Assembly: GCA_949130495.1 (NCBI GenBank) | Contig: OX422213.1 | Span: 537,339,467-537,403,466 of the forward strand | DNA: 64,000 nucleotides | Reading direction: 5' to 3' | From: Sambucus nigra | Taxonomy: Eukaryota > Streptophyta > Magnoliopsida > Dipsacales > Adoxaceae | Shown here: positions 1-10,969 of the stretch, one piece after another | How the letters are laid out: each line of letters starts with the position of its first letter | How positions within the stretch are numbered: position 1 is the first letter of the stretch | Program-made: the position numbers and the translations under genes | The notes under the pieces: model-generated | What the model was told of the DNA's origin: nothing | The model's input: only the letters and a program-made list of their open reading frames with translations | Databases searched by the model: none

Positions 1-755
1 TAGCCCTTAGTCTCCTATGTGAGTAGGTGGCCGAGGGGTATATGAGTCAGGTTAATGAAGGGACGTTTTTAGTGCATTGGGGTTTGGAGTGGTTCCTTGG
101 ACACATATCACACTTTGAAGTGACTAGCATTTTTCGCAAGGTATGGCAGCTCTGACGGCGCCTTTTAGGATTTCGAGGGAAATGATGAGTGCCTTGGGAG
201 TAGAGCCACATCATTGGGGAAGGTTTAAAACCCTTTCTCTTTTATCAGTTCTTTTTCTTCTCCCTATTTCTCCCACCTTCAAACTCTTACTCTAAGAACT
301 CTCTCTCACCTCCATAGCCAAAAGCTTCATCGTTTCTCAGGTTCTCAGGTTATATTGGGTTCGTCACCCTTGCCTTTTCATTCCCCATTACTCAGGTAAC
401 CTTCTTGATCCTTGCTTTCTATTTATGGGTTTATTTGCATATTTCCACATTTTCAGCTGGTTGTTTGGTTTTCGACGAGGAGAACCGCCACTGTTTGGTG
501 GTTATTAGGCTAGGATTAGTGGGGTTAGGTGTTTTAAGAGTTATTCCAGGCTTCTGCGAGGTTATTTTAGCAAAAAAAAACCCTCTTTTATGCCCTCCGG
601 TAACCTTCCGGTCATCTTCTCTGGTCACCCAACTTTTGAGTGTTCTTGGTGGAAACCTTTAAAATTCCAAACTTTGATCTTTGATTTAGGTAGCATAAGT
701 TGTTTACCTGTTGGACCTTTGAGATTTCTACCCCAAGTGTAGTATCGTCTGTCGA
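1..755 (+). promoter_or_regulatory. Upstream region of the Tat1 antisense ORF
   Basis: No coding signal. A TATA-like TTTAAAA lies at 224-230, followed by a pyrimidine-rich leader (about 232-330) of the kind seen at plant transcription starts. Position between the off-window 3' LTR and the aORF suggests the aORF's own promoter. Tat2 has the same layout with a better TATA box at 29598. The exact start site and leader structure are inferred. Confidence 0.4.
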
Positions 756-937
756 ATGCTCAGACCTTTGTATAAACTTATTGAAGAGTTCCCAACTCTG
801 CGTGAGAGGACCTTTGAAAATATTAGGAAGATAGAGTTAGCCCAGGAAGAGGCCCATAGGGCCGAGGCTTTTCCGCTCAAACCTATCTTTCCTCCACCAT
901 TTACTGTCACATACCTTCAGCCTGCTGAGCCTACTGA
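756..937 (+). pseudogene. Tat1 antisense ORF, 5' part, split by the CACTA insertion
   Basis: An open frame beginning with ATG at 756 (MLRPLYKLIEEF...) runs into the CACTA left end. It continues in the same frame beyond the element at 10970 if one TGA target copy is ignored. That continuity shows the insertion hit coding sequence. Codons shortly before 756 are not closed by an obvious start context, so the real first exon could lie further upstream. No catalytic motif is visible; charged and proline-rich residues dominate. The protein's conserved part is in the second segment (10970-13178). Confidence 0.65.
935..937. repeat. CACTA target-site duplication (left copy)
   Basis: TGA immediately precedes the terminal CACTACACCAAA and is repeated directly after the right terminus at 10967-10969. 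A 3-bp duplication is the established signature of CACTA (CMC/En-Spm) insertion. Confidence 0.85.
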
Positions 938-957
938 CACTACACCAAATCCTGCAA

Positions 958-1580
958 ATGGTCACGCCCAATGGGTCACGGCCCAAGTCCGCGACTAGCT
1001 GGTCGCGAACTTGGGTCGTGACCCTCTCAATATTTGGTGTGACCATATTTATTATCACACTAAATTATCGACGCTCGGAAAGTGGTCACGGACCAAGTCC
1101 GTGACCACAGTGGTCGCGGACTTGGGCCGTGACCAGGTCGTGACCATCTTGGCGCCAAAATCGAGCCAAAATTCCCTCCAAGCTTGGTCGCGGGTGGGTC
1201 ACGGCCCAAGTCCGTGACCCATGGCATGAGGAAGAAGAGAGTACACACACTTAGGGTCATGGCTAAAGGCCGTGACCATTTCTGGGTGTGGGTCACGACT
1301 ATGGGCCGTGACCACACCTCATTCAAGCACTAGGGTGGATGAAAAAGGGTCGCGCATCACAGATTGAGGGTCACGGCTTGGGGCCGTGACCATTTCTTGG
1401 TATGGGTCACGGCTATGGGCCGTGACCATCCCTCATTTGAGCATCAGCAGGTCACACATGTTATCCCTTATGGTGGTCGCAAATGGGGGTCACGGATCTA
1501 AGCCGTGACCATTCAGCAGATGGAGAACTAATGGGTTGCGATGGTGGGTCACGGCTTTAGGCCGTGACCAGATATAGCCA
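958..1580. repeat. CACTA left subterminal repeats
   Basis: About ten copies of a short inverted repeat of form GGTCACGG-N4/6-CCGTGACC occur, for example near 1084, 1196, 1289, 1369, 1404, 1487 and 1546. Each can fold into a small hairpin. By analogy with Spm and Tam1 subterminal arrays these are probable transposase-binding sites. Variants with GCGG/CCGC arms sit closest to the terminus. Confidence 0.85.
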
Positions 1581-3278
1581 TTTAAAAAAAAGCCGCTTAT
1601 CTCAGTCCCATTTCCTATTTGGGTGTTTGTGATTTCGTAAAGGGGGTTTGTGGCGATTTTATGATTCGATTTCTTTGCTAAGATTTTTGAAAGGTATGTG
1701 TGTATATGTGTGTATTCATTTCGATTTGATGATTTGTGGGAGCTGTGTGCATTTCGATTTGATGAGTTTTGAAAGGTATGCGTGTATTTGTGCTAGCATA
1801 AGTCGTCACCCCCTAAAACTGATTGTAGGCCATTGAAAATCAATTTCTATTTGGGTTATTATTCTTGTTTGTATGTGTGTTTATGTATAAATTTATGTTT
1901 ATATATGTGTGTATGCATATATTTATGTGTATATGTGTGTTTATGTATGTAGCTATGAACAAATAAATTATTTTTTATGTCAATAAATCTTAGAATGTAT
2001 GAGTGTGTATGTATAGATTGTATGTGTGTGTATGTATAGATTTATGGCAAAAAAAATATTAAGGTTTAGAAAACCCTAGATTTTATGTGTGTGTATGTAT
2101 AGATTATGTCAATAAACCGTAGATTGTATGTGTGTGTATGTATAAATTATGTCAATAAACTCTAGATTGTATGTGTGTGTATTTTTTTGACAAAATATTA
2201 TTCAAAACCCTAAACATTATATTTTTTTGGACAAAATGTAATTAAATGGAATTTTAATAAGTAAAAAAAATTACATCCACCTTGTTGTGGGTTATATGCA
2301 TGTCATCATATTATATTGGGGGTTATATGCATGTCGTGATTTTTTTTTCACAAAATATAATTAAATGAATTTTTTTTGACATACTAGTCGCAAACACGTG
2401 TGCACATTATTATAGTGAGATATTGTTGGCTTGGTTGTTGGATACTACGTTGGATTTATTGAATTGATACTAGTGTCGATAAGTGTACATGTTATTAAAT
2501 TTGTTGGGTGTGTTCTTGATTTGCCTATAAAAAGTATATCACTTATCTTGCGATTAATGTGCATTTTTTGACGTTTACGTCAAGATATTAGGAGGCTACA
2601 ACTTGACATGGAACAAAGGCAACTTGATTCCGTTCATTCATATTTTAACTTGACATGTATACCATAATTCTGTTAATTTTATACAGTTCTATTTTAGTTT
2701 GAGATTTGTTGTGATCAACTTGATTGGATATGTATTTTAAAGCCTTAAAATGGCGGCGTAATAGTCACAACTACATTGATATTATAGGCACCGGGTTGAT
2801 ATTATACATTTTTGTTCTCCTTTGCCTTTGTGTACTTTTCTTTACATATTATAGGCAGAAGGTTGCTCATGTTCGTTCGAATTGCGATGTTAAAATGGGG
2901 GAATAAATCTGCGTCGTATGTAAATCTACGACATATTATAGGCAGCATATCTAATTCTTCAGTGGTTTTGTGAGGTACTTTCTTTAATTTTACATACCCC
3001 TTTTCATAACACATTGTTTACATATTGCAGATCTAACCAATTAGATACTAGTTCTTCATTACATACCAGTTCTTCATTACATACCAGGTACTCTTTACTT
3101 TAACTAAAGTAGTTATATAATTGATATACATTATCTATTAAATATTTTAGATGATAGAAGGAGTACGGGATAATTATTAGTTTTGTTTGGTTTGGTTGTT
3201 GGATAATTATTGGTTGTTGGCTTGTTGTCGGATAGTATGTTAGAAGGAGTATCAGATAATTAGAACGAATACGGGATA
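1581..3278. other. CACTA internal low-complexity region
   Basis: TG/TA-rich sequence with repeated 'tatgtgtgtgtatg' tracts at about 1680-2180 and imperfect repeats around 'tagattatgtcaataaac'. I see no supported gene. A short open stretch near 2583-2650 (RRLQLDMEQRQLDSVHSYF) could be a transposase-gene crumb but is too short to call. Confidence 0.6.
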
Positions 3279-4337
3279 ATTATGAGGACTTAAGCTTAAA
3301 AATAAGGCGTTAGAGGGTGAAAACTCTAAACAGCCCCCGTACGGTCCCGTGAGAGGAACCAACACCTCTCACGGGACCAATGTAACACGTAGGAACTGAC
3401 CGCGCGATAACGGGACTCCCGGTTTGAGAATACGATGATAATTTAAAAATATGAGGACTTAAGCTAGAAAACATTGTGTTAGTGGGTGAAAAGCCGAAAA
3501 AACCCCCAAACGGCCCTGTGAATGGAACCAACACCTCGCACGGGACCAATGTAACTCGTAGAAACTGATCGCGCGATCACGGGACCCCCGGTTTGAGAAT
3601 ACGATGATAATTTCAATATTTCTGGACTCGGGCTTAAAAACATAGTGTTAGAGGGTGAAATGATGAAATAGCCCCCCGAATAGCCTCGTGAGTAGCACCA
3701 ATAGCTCGCACGGGACCAATGTAACTCATAGGAACTGACTGCGCGATCACGCGACCCTCGATTTGAGAATACGATGAAGATTTGTATATTTTTAGACTTA
3801 GGCTTAAAAACAAGGCGTTAGTGGGTGAAAACCCGAAACAGCCCCCGAACGGCCCCGTGAGTGCACCAACACCTCGCACAGGACCAATGTAACTCATAAG
3901 AACTGATTGCGCAACCATGGGACTCCCGGTTTGAGAATATGATAGTAATTTGAATATTTCTAGACTTAGGCTTAAAAATATGGCGTTAGTGGATGAAAAC
4001 CCGAAACAGCCCCCCTACGGCCCCTTAAGAGGCACTAACACTTCTCACGGGACCAATGTAACTCGTAGGAACTGACCGCGCGATCACGGGACTCTCGGTT
4101 TGAGAATACAACGATAATTTGAAAATATGAGGACTTAAGCTTAAAAATAAGGCATTAGAGGGGGAAAACACGAAATAGCCCCCGTACGATCCCGTGAGAG
4201 GCACCAACACCTCTCACGGGACCAATATAACACGTACGAACTGATCGCGCAATCACGAGACTCTCGGTTTGAGAATACGATGATAATTTGAAAATACGAG
4301 GACTTAAGCTTGATAATAAGGCGTTAGAGGGTGAAAA
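3279..4337. repeat. ~169-bp satellite, block A (about 6 copies)
   Basis: Monomers are marked by 'gcgttagaggg' boxes at about 3306, 3474, 3643, 3815, 3983, 4151 and 4320, spaced 168-172 bp. Each contains a GC-rich inverted repeat around 'cccgtgag...ctcacggg' and the segment 'gaccaatgtaac.cgtaggaact'. This block differs from block B in having 'gcgcgatcacggg' where B has 'cagccgcggg', so it is an older or separately amplified subfamily. Confidence 0.9.
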
Positions 4338-4339
4338 AC

Positions 4340-4500
4340 GGTTAATCCCTTCTTTACTTCCCATTTTTGCTAAAAAGTCCGCCACCTAGTTGCCTTCTCT
4401 ATATATATGGAAGTTCCTGACTCCCAGACCACCTCCATTTGTAGGCCTTGTAATATCCTCCCATTTACACCATCGATGCCTATTCTCCCCATAATTTGAA
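4340..4500 (-). pseudogene. LINE-type reverse transcriptase fragment, internally deleted
   Basis: Minus-strand translation gives RWCKWEDITRPTNGGGLGVRN directly followed by FHIYREGN, a stop, and VADFLAKMGSKEG. The first piece resembles the conserved stretch just after the RT domain of plant LINE ORF2 (KWxxICxPKxxGGLGIR). The second resembles the C-terminal RNase H segment (HVxREGNxVADxLAK). In intact LINEs these lie hundreds of residues apart, so the middle is missing. It lies between satellite block A and unique DNA inside the CACTA element, so it was probably captured or inserted there. Non-functional. Confidence 0.6.
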
Positions 4501-5399
4501 CTCTAAAAAAAGTTTGTCATTAGATTATGCATCCTTTCAATGACAACTTTAGGAGGGGACAAAGCAGATATTGTATTATGCATAAGTTTTATATACATGC
4601 ACGTAACTGAGTAAAGTATATATCTTAACCAATAACCCAATTACACAATGCATTCCCCAATAATAAGTCATGACCAACTATAAAACTTTATTTGAATGGC
4701 AATCCGTAACGCTATTTTCAATAAACACACACAAACTGGATAGATACCAGATAAACATACCGCACACACTAAGCTAAAATTTTTAATGAAAAAGCATCTT
4801 CAAAGATTAAAAACATTCTAAATCCTCGAAGTTCCATCCAACTCTACATAAGTTAGAGTAAACTAAACATAAAACAGAAGGATAACAATGATACCAGACA
4901 AAAGAAGTGACGGATGAAAGTATAACTTAAACTAAGTGTGGTAAAAACATCTTTACATAAATGTGCATACGTTTCAAAATAAGGTAGTACTTAAAATCAA
5001 ATTGAAAACCAACAGCAATTTGAAATAATCTCCAAAAATGAAGAATCCTGAATCCACATATGCTGGAATTTGAAGGCCTTATGGATAAGATCAACTGTAA
5101 TGGTAATCTGCATTATCAGTGGACTGTGATCAAATCAAATTTTGTTAAGATGATGAACAATTTTTGTGATCAGAACTAATATTAAGTGAAAATATTTTCA
5201 CTTAATAAGGACCATAGATCAACCACTAAATCCAGTCAATAAAGGAGAAAATTTATTAGTTATATACCAGTAATTTGTGTATGCAACTATATACCAAAAC
5301 ACCCCAAAATGCAGAATATTTAATCAATTAGGAAGCTATGCGGACCACTAATGGTTTGATTCAGTTAGGCAGCTAGGTAGAACATAACACACTCGCACA
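4501..5399. other. CACTA internal unique AT-rich DNA
   Basis: No open frame, RNA gene or repeat structure was recognised here. It separates the LINE fragment from the palindromic array and could be captured host DNA of unknown origin. Confidence 0.5.
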
Positions 5400-5404
5400 T
5401 AACT

Positions 5405-5700
5405 GATGCCCATATAGAAGCTATATATGGCTATATAGCAGCTATATATGGCCATATATAGCAGCTATATATGGCCATATATAGCAGCTATATATGGCCA
5501 TATATAGCAGCTATATAAAGCTGCTATATATAGCAGCTATATATTGCTATATAGCAGCTATATATGAGCCTATATAACTGCTATATATGACCATATATAG
5601 CTGCAATATAAGGCCATATATATCTTCTATATATGGCCATATATAGCAGTTATATAGGATCATATATAGCTACTATATATGGCCATATATAGCAGCTATA
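5405..5700. repeat. Palindromic TA-rich tandem array
   Basis: Repeats of about 22-23 bp built around GCTATATATGGCCATATA(TAGC), a perfect palindrome, with variants such as 'agctgctatatatagcagct'. Every unit is self-complementary, so the array can form hairpins or cruciforms. It runs directly into satellite block B. Confidence 0.9.
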
Positions 5701-8700
5701 TAGATTGAAAACAAGACGAAGAGGGAGAAACCACAAAACAGCCTCCATAGGGTCCCGTGAGAGGCACCGACACCTTTCACGAGACCAATGTAACACGTAG
5801 AAACTGATCGCCCGATAATGGGACTCCCGAGTTGAGATTACGACGATAATTTGAAAATATGAGGACTTCAACTTGAAAACAAGGCGTTAGTGGGTGAAAA
5901 CCATAAATAACCCCCAAACGGCCCCATGGGTGGCACCAACACCTCCCACGGGACCAATGTGACTCGTAGGAACTGACCGCGCAGCCGTGAGACTCTCGGT
6001 TGAGAATACGATGACAATTTGCATATTTCTAGACCTAGGCATAAAAACATGGCGTTAGAGGGTGAAAACCCAAAACAGCCCCCGAATGACCCCATGGGAG
6101 GCACCAACACCTCCCACGGGACCAATGTAACTTGTAAGAACTGACCGTTTAGCAACGGGACTCCCGGTTTGAGAATACGATGATAATTTCTATATTTCAA
6201 GACTTAGGCTTAAAAATATGGAGTTAGTGGCGGAAATTTCGAAACAGCCCCCTAACGACCCCGTGGGAGCCACCAACACCTCCCACGGGACCAATGTAAC
6301 TCGTAGAAACTGACCACGTAGCCGCGGGACTCCCGGTTTGAGAATACGACGAAAATTTGCATATTTCTACACTTAGTCTTAAAAATATGGCGTTAGAGGG
6401 TGAAAACTCGAAACAACCTCTGAATGTCCCAGTAGGTGGCACCAACACCTCCCACGGGACCAATGTAACTCGTAGGAAATGACCACGGAGCCGCGGGTCT
6501 CCCGGTTTGAGAATACGATGGTTATTTGCATATTTCTAGACTTAGGCTTAAATACACGGCGTTAGAGGGTGAGAACTCGAAACATCCCTCTAACGGCATC
6601 GTGGGTGGCACCAACGCCTCCCACGGGACCAATGTAACTCATAGGAACTGACCCCACAGCCGCGGGTCTCCCGGTTTGAGAGTACGACGGTAATTCGCAT
6701 ATTTCTAGACTTAGGCTTAAAAACATGACGTTAGAGGGTGAAAACTCGAAACAACCCCCGAACGGCCCCGTGGGTGGCACTAACACCTCCCACAGGACCA
6801 ATGTAACTCGTAGGAACCGACCCCACAGCCACGGGTCTCCCGATTTTAGAATACGACGGTAATTTACATATTTCTAGACTTAGGCTTAAAAATATGGCGT
6901 TAGAGGGTGAAAACTCGAAACATCCCTATAACGGCCCCGTGGGTGGCACCAGCACCTCCCACAGGACTAATCTAACTCATAGGAACTGACCCCGCCACCG
7001 CGGGACTCCCGGTTTAAGAATACGACGATAATTTGCATATTTCTAGACTTAGGCTTAAAAACATGGCGTTAGAGGGTGAGAACTAGAAACAGCCCCCAAA
7101 CGTCCCCGTGGGTGGCACCAAAACCTCCCACGGGACCAATGTAACTCGTAGGAACTGACCTCGCAGCCGCGGGACTCCCGATTTGAGAATACGACGATAA
7201 TTTTCATATTTTTAGACTTAGGCTTAAAAACATGGCGTTAGAGGGTGAGAACTAGAAACATCCCCCGAACGTCCCCGTGGGTGGCACCAACACCTCCCAC
7301 GAGACCAATGTAACTCGTAGGAACTGACCCCGCCACCGCGGGACTCCCAGTTTGAGAATACGATGGCAATTTGCATATTTCTAGACTTAGGCTTAAAAAC
7401 ATGACGTTAGAGGGTGAAAACTCGAAACAGCCCCCGAACGGCCCCGTGGCTGGCGCCAACACCTCCCACGGGATCAATATAACTCGTAGGAACTGACCCC
7501 ACAGCCGCGGGTCTCCCGATTTGAGAATACAATGGTAATTTGTATATTTCTAGACTTAGGCTTAAAAACATGACGTTAGAGGGTGAAAACTCAAAACAGC
7601 CCCCGAATGGCCCCGTGGGTGGCACCAACACCTCCCACGGGACCAATGTAACTCGTAGGAACTGACCCCACAGCCGCGGATCTCCCGGTTTGAGAATACG
7701 ATAGTAATTTGCATATTTCTAGCCTTAGGCTTAAAAACATGGCGCTAGAGGGCGAGAACTCGAAATAGCCCTCTAACGGCATCTTGGGTGGCACCAACAC
7801 CTCCCACGGGACCAATGTAACTCGTAGGACTCCCGGTTTTAGAATACAATGGTAATTTGCATATATCTAGACTTAGGTTTAAAAACATGGCGTTAGAGGG
7901 TGAGAACTCGAAATAGCCCCCGAACGGCCTCGTGGGTGGAATTAACACCTCCTACGGGACCAATGTAAGTCGTAGGAAATGACCCCAGATCCACGGGACT
8001 CCCGGTTTGAGAGTACCACGATAATTTTCATATTTCTAGACTTAGGCTTAAAAACATAGCGTTAGAGGGTGAGAACTAGAAACATCCCCCGAACGTCCCC
8101 GTGGGTGGCACCAACACCTCCCACGAGATCAATGTAACTCGTAGGAACTGACCCCGCAACCGCGGGACTCCCGGTTTGAGAATATGACGGTAATTTGCAT
8201 ATTTCTAGACTTAGGCTTAAAAACATGACGTTAGAGGGTGAAAACTCGAAACAGCCCCCGAACGGCCCCGTTGGTGGCACCAACACCTCCCACGGGACCA
8301 ATGTTACTCGTAGGAACGGACCCCACAGCCGCGGGTCTCCCGGTTTGAGAATACGATGGTAATTTGCATATTTCTAGACTTAGGCTTAAAAACATGATGT
8401 TAGAGGGTGAAAACTCAAAAAAAGCCCTCGAACGGCCCCGTGGGTGGCACCAATACCTCCCACGGGACCAATGTAACTCTTAGGAACTGACCCCACAGCC
8501 GCGGGTCTCCCGGTTTGAGAATACGATGGTAATTTGCATGTTTCTAGCCTTAGGCTTAAAAACATGGCGTTAGAGGGTGAGAACTCGAAATAGCCCTCTA
8601 ACGGCACCGTGGGTGGCACCAACACCTCCCACTGGACCAATGTAACTCGTAGGAACTAACCCTACAGCCGCGGGTCTCCCGGTTTTAGAATACGACGGTA

Positions 8701-9723
8701 ATTTGCATATTTCTAGACTTAGGCTTAAAAACATGGCGTTAGAGGGTGAGAAATCGAAATAGCCACCGAACGGCCTCATGGGTGGAACCAACACCTCCCA
8801 CGGGACCAATGTAAGTCGTAGGAACTGACCCCAGATCCACGAGACTCCCGGTTTGAGAGTACCACGGTAATTTGCATATTTCTAGACTTAGGCTTAAAAA
8901 CATGGTGTTAGAGGCTGAAAACTGGAAATAGCCCTCTAACGGCCCCGTGGGAGGCACCAACACCTCCCACGGGACCAATGTAACTCGTAGAAACTGACCC
9001 CACAACCGCGGGTCTCCCGGTTTGAGAATATGACGGTAATTTGCATATTTATAGACTTAGGCTTAAAAACATGACGTTAGAGTGTGAAAACTTGAAACAG
9101 CCCCCGAACGGCCCCGTGGGTGGCACCAACACCTCCCACGGGACCAATGTAACTCGTAGGAACTGACCCATAGCCGCGGGTCTCCTGGTTTGAGAATACG
9201 ACGATAATTTGTATATTTTTAGACTTAGGCTTACAAACATGACGTTAGAGGGTGAAAACTCAAAACAGCCCCCAAACGGCCCCGTGGGTGGCACCAACAC
9301 CTCCCACGGGACCAATGTAACTCGTAGGAACTAACCCCGCAGCCGTGGGTATCCCGGTTTTAGAGTACGACGGTAAATTACATATTTTTAGAATTAAGCA
9401 AAACATGGTATTAGAGGGTGAAAACTCGAAACAACCCCCAAACGGCCCCGTGGGTGGCACCAACACCTCCCACGGGACCAATGTAACACGTAGGAACTGA
9501 CCCCACAGCCGCGGGACTCCCGATTTGAGAATACGATAATAATTTGTATTTTTCTTGACTTAGGCTTAAAAACATGGCGTTAATGGGTGAAAACTCGAAA
9601 AATCCCTCTAACGACCCCGTGGGTGGCACCAACACCTCCCACGGGACCAATGTAATTCGTAGGAACTGACCCCGCAGCCGCGGGACTCCCGGTTTGAGAA
9701 TACGACGATAATTTGCATATTTC
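5701..9723. repeat. ~169-bp satellite, block B (about 24 copies)
   Basis: Monomers begin near 5706 and recur every 168-170 bp (for example 7059, 7228, 7397, 7566, 8051, 8220, 8389) to about 9723; one near 7880 is shortened. Typical parts in order are 'cttaggcttaaaaacatggc', 'gttagagggtgaaaactcga', a GC-rich CCCGTGGG...CCCACGGG inverted repeat, 'gaccaatgtaactcgtagga', 'cagccgcggg.ctcccggttt' and 'gagaatacgaNggtaatttg'. A length of 169 is not a multiple of three, so the ~79-codon open frames in most monomers shift between copies and are chance. The array is a satellite internal to the CACTA element. Confidence 0.95.
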
Positions 9724-10317
9724 TACTTGGGTACTGATAATTTTAACTCATATATGCAATTTTTCAGCTTGATTAATTTTTTTGTAAAACTACTTGGTTA
9801 CTGATATTTTTTTTATGTACCTATTATTTGTAGGATTTTTGCACGCGGAACAAACGAAGGAGGCAATGGTCTACAGCATGAAGATTGTTTATATGTTGTG
9901 GACATTCAGGATTTTTTTTTGTGTTAGAGCCGTGCGCTTTTATTGTTTAGTTTTATGGCCGTGCGGGCTTTTATAATTTGATTGTTGAATTTTATGGTCG
10001 TGTGGGCTTTATAATAAGCAGGTTTTACATTTACAGGTTTTGGAATGTCAAGAAAATAGAGAAAACTCTGGCCAATTTTTTTTTTGTCTGTGAATTATTA
10101 AGACGTGTAATATTTATAAGTTTGTATATATATTTGTTTATTAACAACGTTCTCGATTCGCAATTTGTGTTTTTTTTATTGTTTTGCCAATAATAAATAT
10201 TTGTTACACCTCGTACGCGTCCAACGTTACACGTAGCAACCGACGGTGCACTCACAGGACCCCCAATTTTAAGATTGGACCAAAAAATATATATATATAT
10301 ATATATAAATTATAGTT
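9724..10317. other. CACTA right internal region with a decayed satellite monomer
   Basis: AT-rich and without a supported gene. At about 10207-10278 the order 'ccaacgttacacgtag...ccgac...cacaggacccccaatttt' parallels the satellite segment 'ccaatgtaacacgtag...ctgac...cacgggacccccggttt', so a diverged single monomer survives outside the array. A short (AT)n tract follows at about 10288-10306. Confidence 0.5.
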
Positions 10318-10950
10318 AAATATGGTCATGGACTTTGTCCATGACCATTTTTATTTTTTTCGTCGCGCATAAAAATTGTCGCGGACAAAGTCCGCGACCA
10401 TTTGTTTTGTCACGGTTGTGGGTCACGGACTTGGGCCGTGACCATTTTTTTTTAATTTTTTTTGTCACGGTTGTGGGTCACGAATGAGGGCCGCGACCAA
10501 TCTTTTTATATTTTTTTTTTCACGGTTGTGGGTTTTGGCCGCGACCAATTTTCCACGGTTGGGGGTCACGGATGAGGGCCGCGACCAATTTTTTTATATT
10601 TTTTTTCACGGACATGGGTCACGGACTTTGGCCGCGACCAATTTGCCACGGTTGGGGGTCACGGATGAGGGCCGCGACCAATTTTTTTTTATTTTTTGCC
10701 ACGGACGTGGGTCGCGTACTTTGGCCGCTACCAATTTGTCACGGTTGTGGGTCACGGATGAGGGCCGCGACCCGTCACGGTATGGGTCATGACCAAAGTC
10801 TGTAACCATCTACCGTGACCCCTCTCAGCCATGACCAATTTTTGGTCACGGACTTGGGCCGCGACCCACGAAATGGTCACGCCCGAAATGGTCACGGCCC
10901 AAGTTTACGACCCACAGTTTTGGTCAGGGATTTTGGCCGTGACCAATCGC
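10318..10950. repeat. CACTA right subterminal repeats
   Basis: About a dozen copies of GGTCACGG...GGCCGCGACC(AATTT)-type inverted repeats separated by T-rich linkers, for example near 10324, 10378, 10421, 10475, 10565, 10616, 10655, 10705 and 10747. They mirror the left subterminal cluster. The right side is dominated by 'GATGAGGGCCGCGACC', whereas the left favours 'GGCCGTGACC', so the two ends have been homogenised separately. Confidence 0.88.
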
Positions 10951-10966
10951 TAGTTTTGGTGTAGTG

Positions 10967-10969
10967 TGA
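10967..10969. repeat. CACTA target-site duplication (right copy)
   Basis: TGA directly follows the terminal GTAGTG and matches the left copy at 935-937. Confidence 0.85.

Larger units (their letters stand above)
938..10966. mobile_element. Non-autonomous CACTA (CMC/En-Spm-like) DNA transposon, 10029 bp
   Basis: The left end begins CACTACACCAAA and the right end finishes TTTGGTGTAGTG, a 12-bp perfect inverted repeat that extends imperfectly to about 30 bp. It is flanked by TGA on both sides. Both ends carry clustered short palindromes (GGTCACGG ... CCGTGACC), the arrangement expected of CACTA subterminal transposase-binding regions. No recognisable TnpD- or TnpA-like ORF is present. The interior is tandem satellite, a palindromic TA-rich array, low-complexity DNA and a LINE fragment. 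It must have depended on transposase supplied elsewhere. Boundaries are exact; non-autonomy is inferred from the absence of a transposase frame. Confidence 0.93.

Noticed and set aside
1..200. Tat1 3' LTR at the window start
   Set aside because: No similarity to the 5' LTR at 20506-21362 could be seen, so the 3' LTR is taken to be off-window.
2583..2660. Possible CACTA transposase exon
   Set aside because: Only about 20 residues of coding look, no conserved motif, stops around it.
3310..9650. Repeated ~60-94-codon minus-strand open frames (MVPWEVLVPPTGPFGGCFEF...)
   Set aside because: They recur because the DNA is a 169-bp tandem satellite. The period is not a multiple of three, frames do not connect, and there is no start context or known family.
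3279..9723. CRISPR-like appearance of regular repeats
   Set aside because: Repeat units are contiguous and similar along the whole 169 bp, with no unique spacers; the context is a plant genome.
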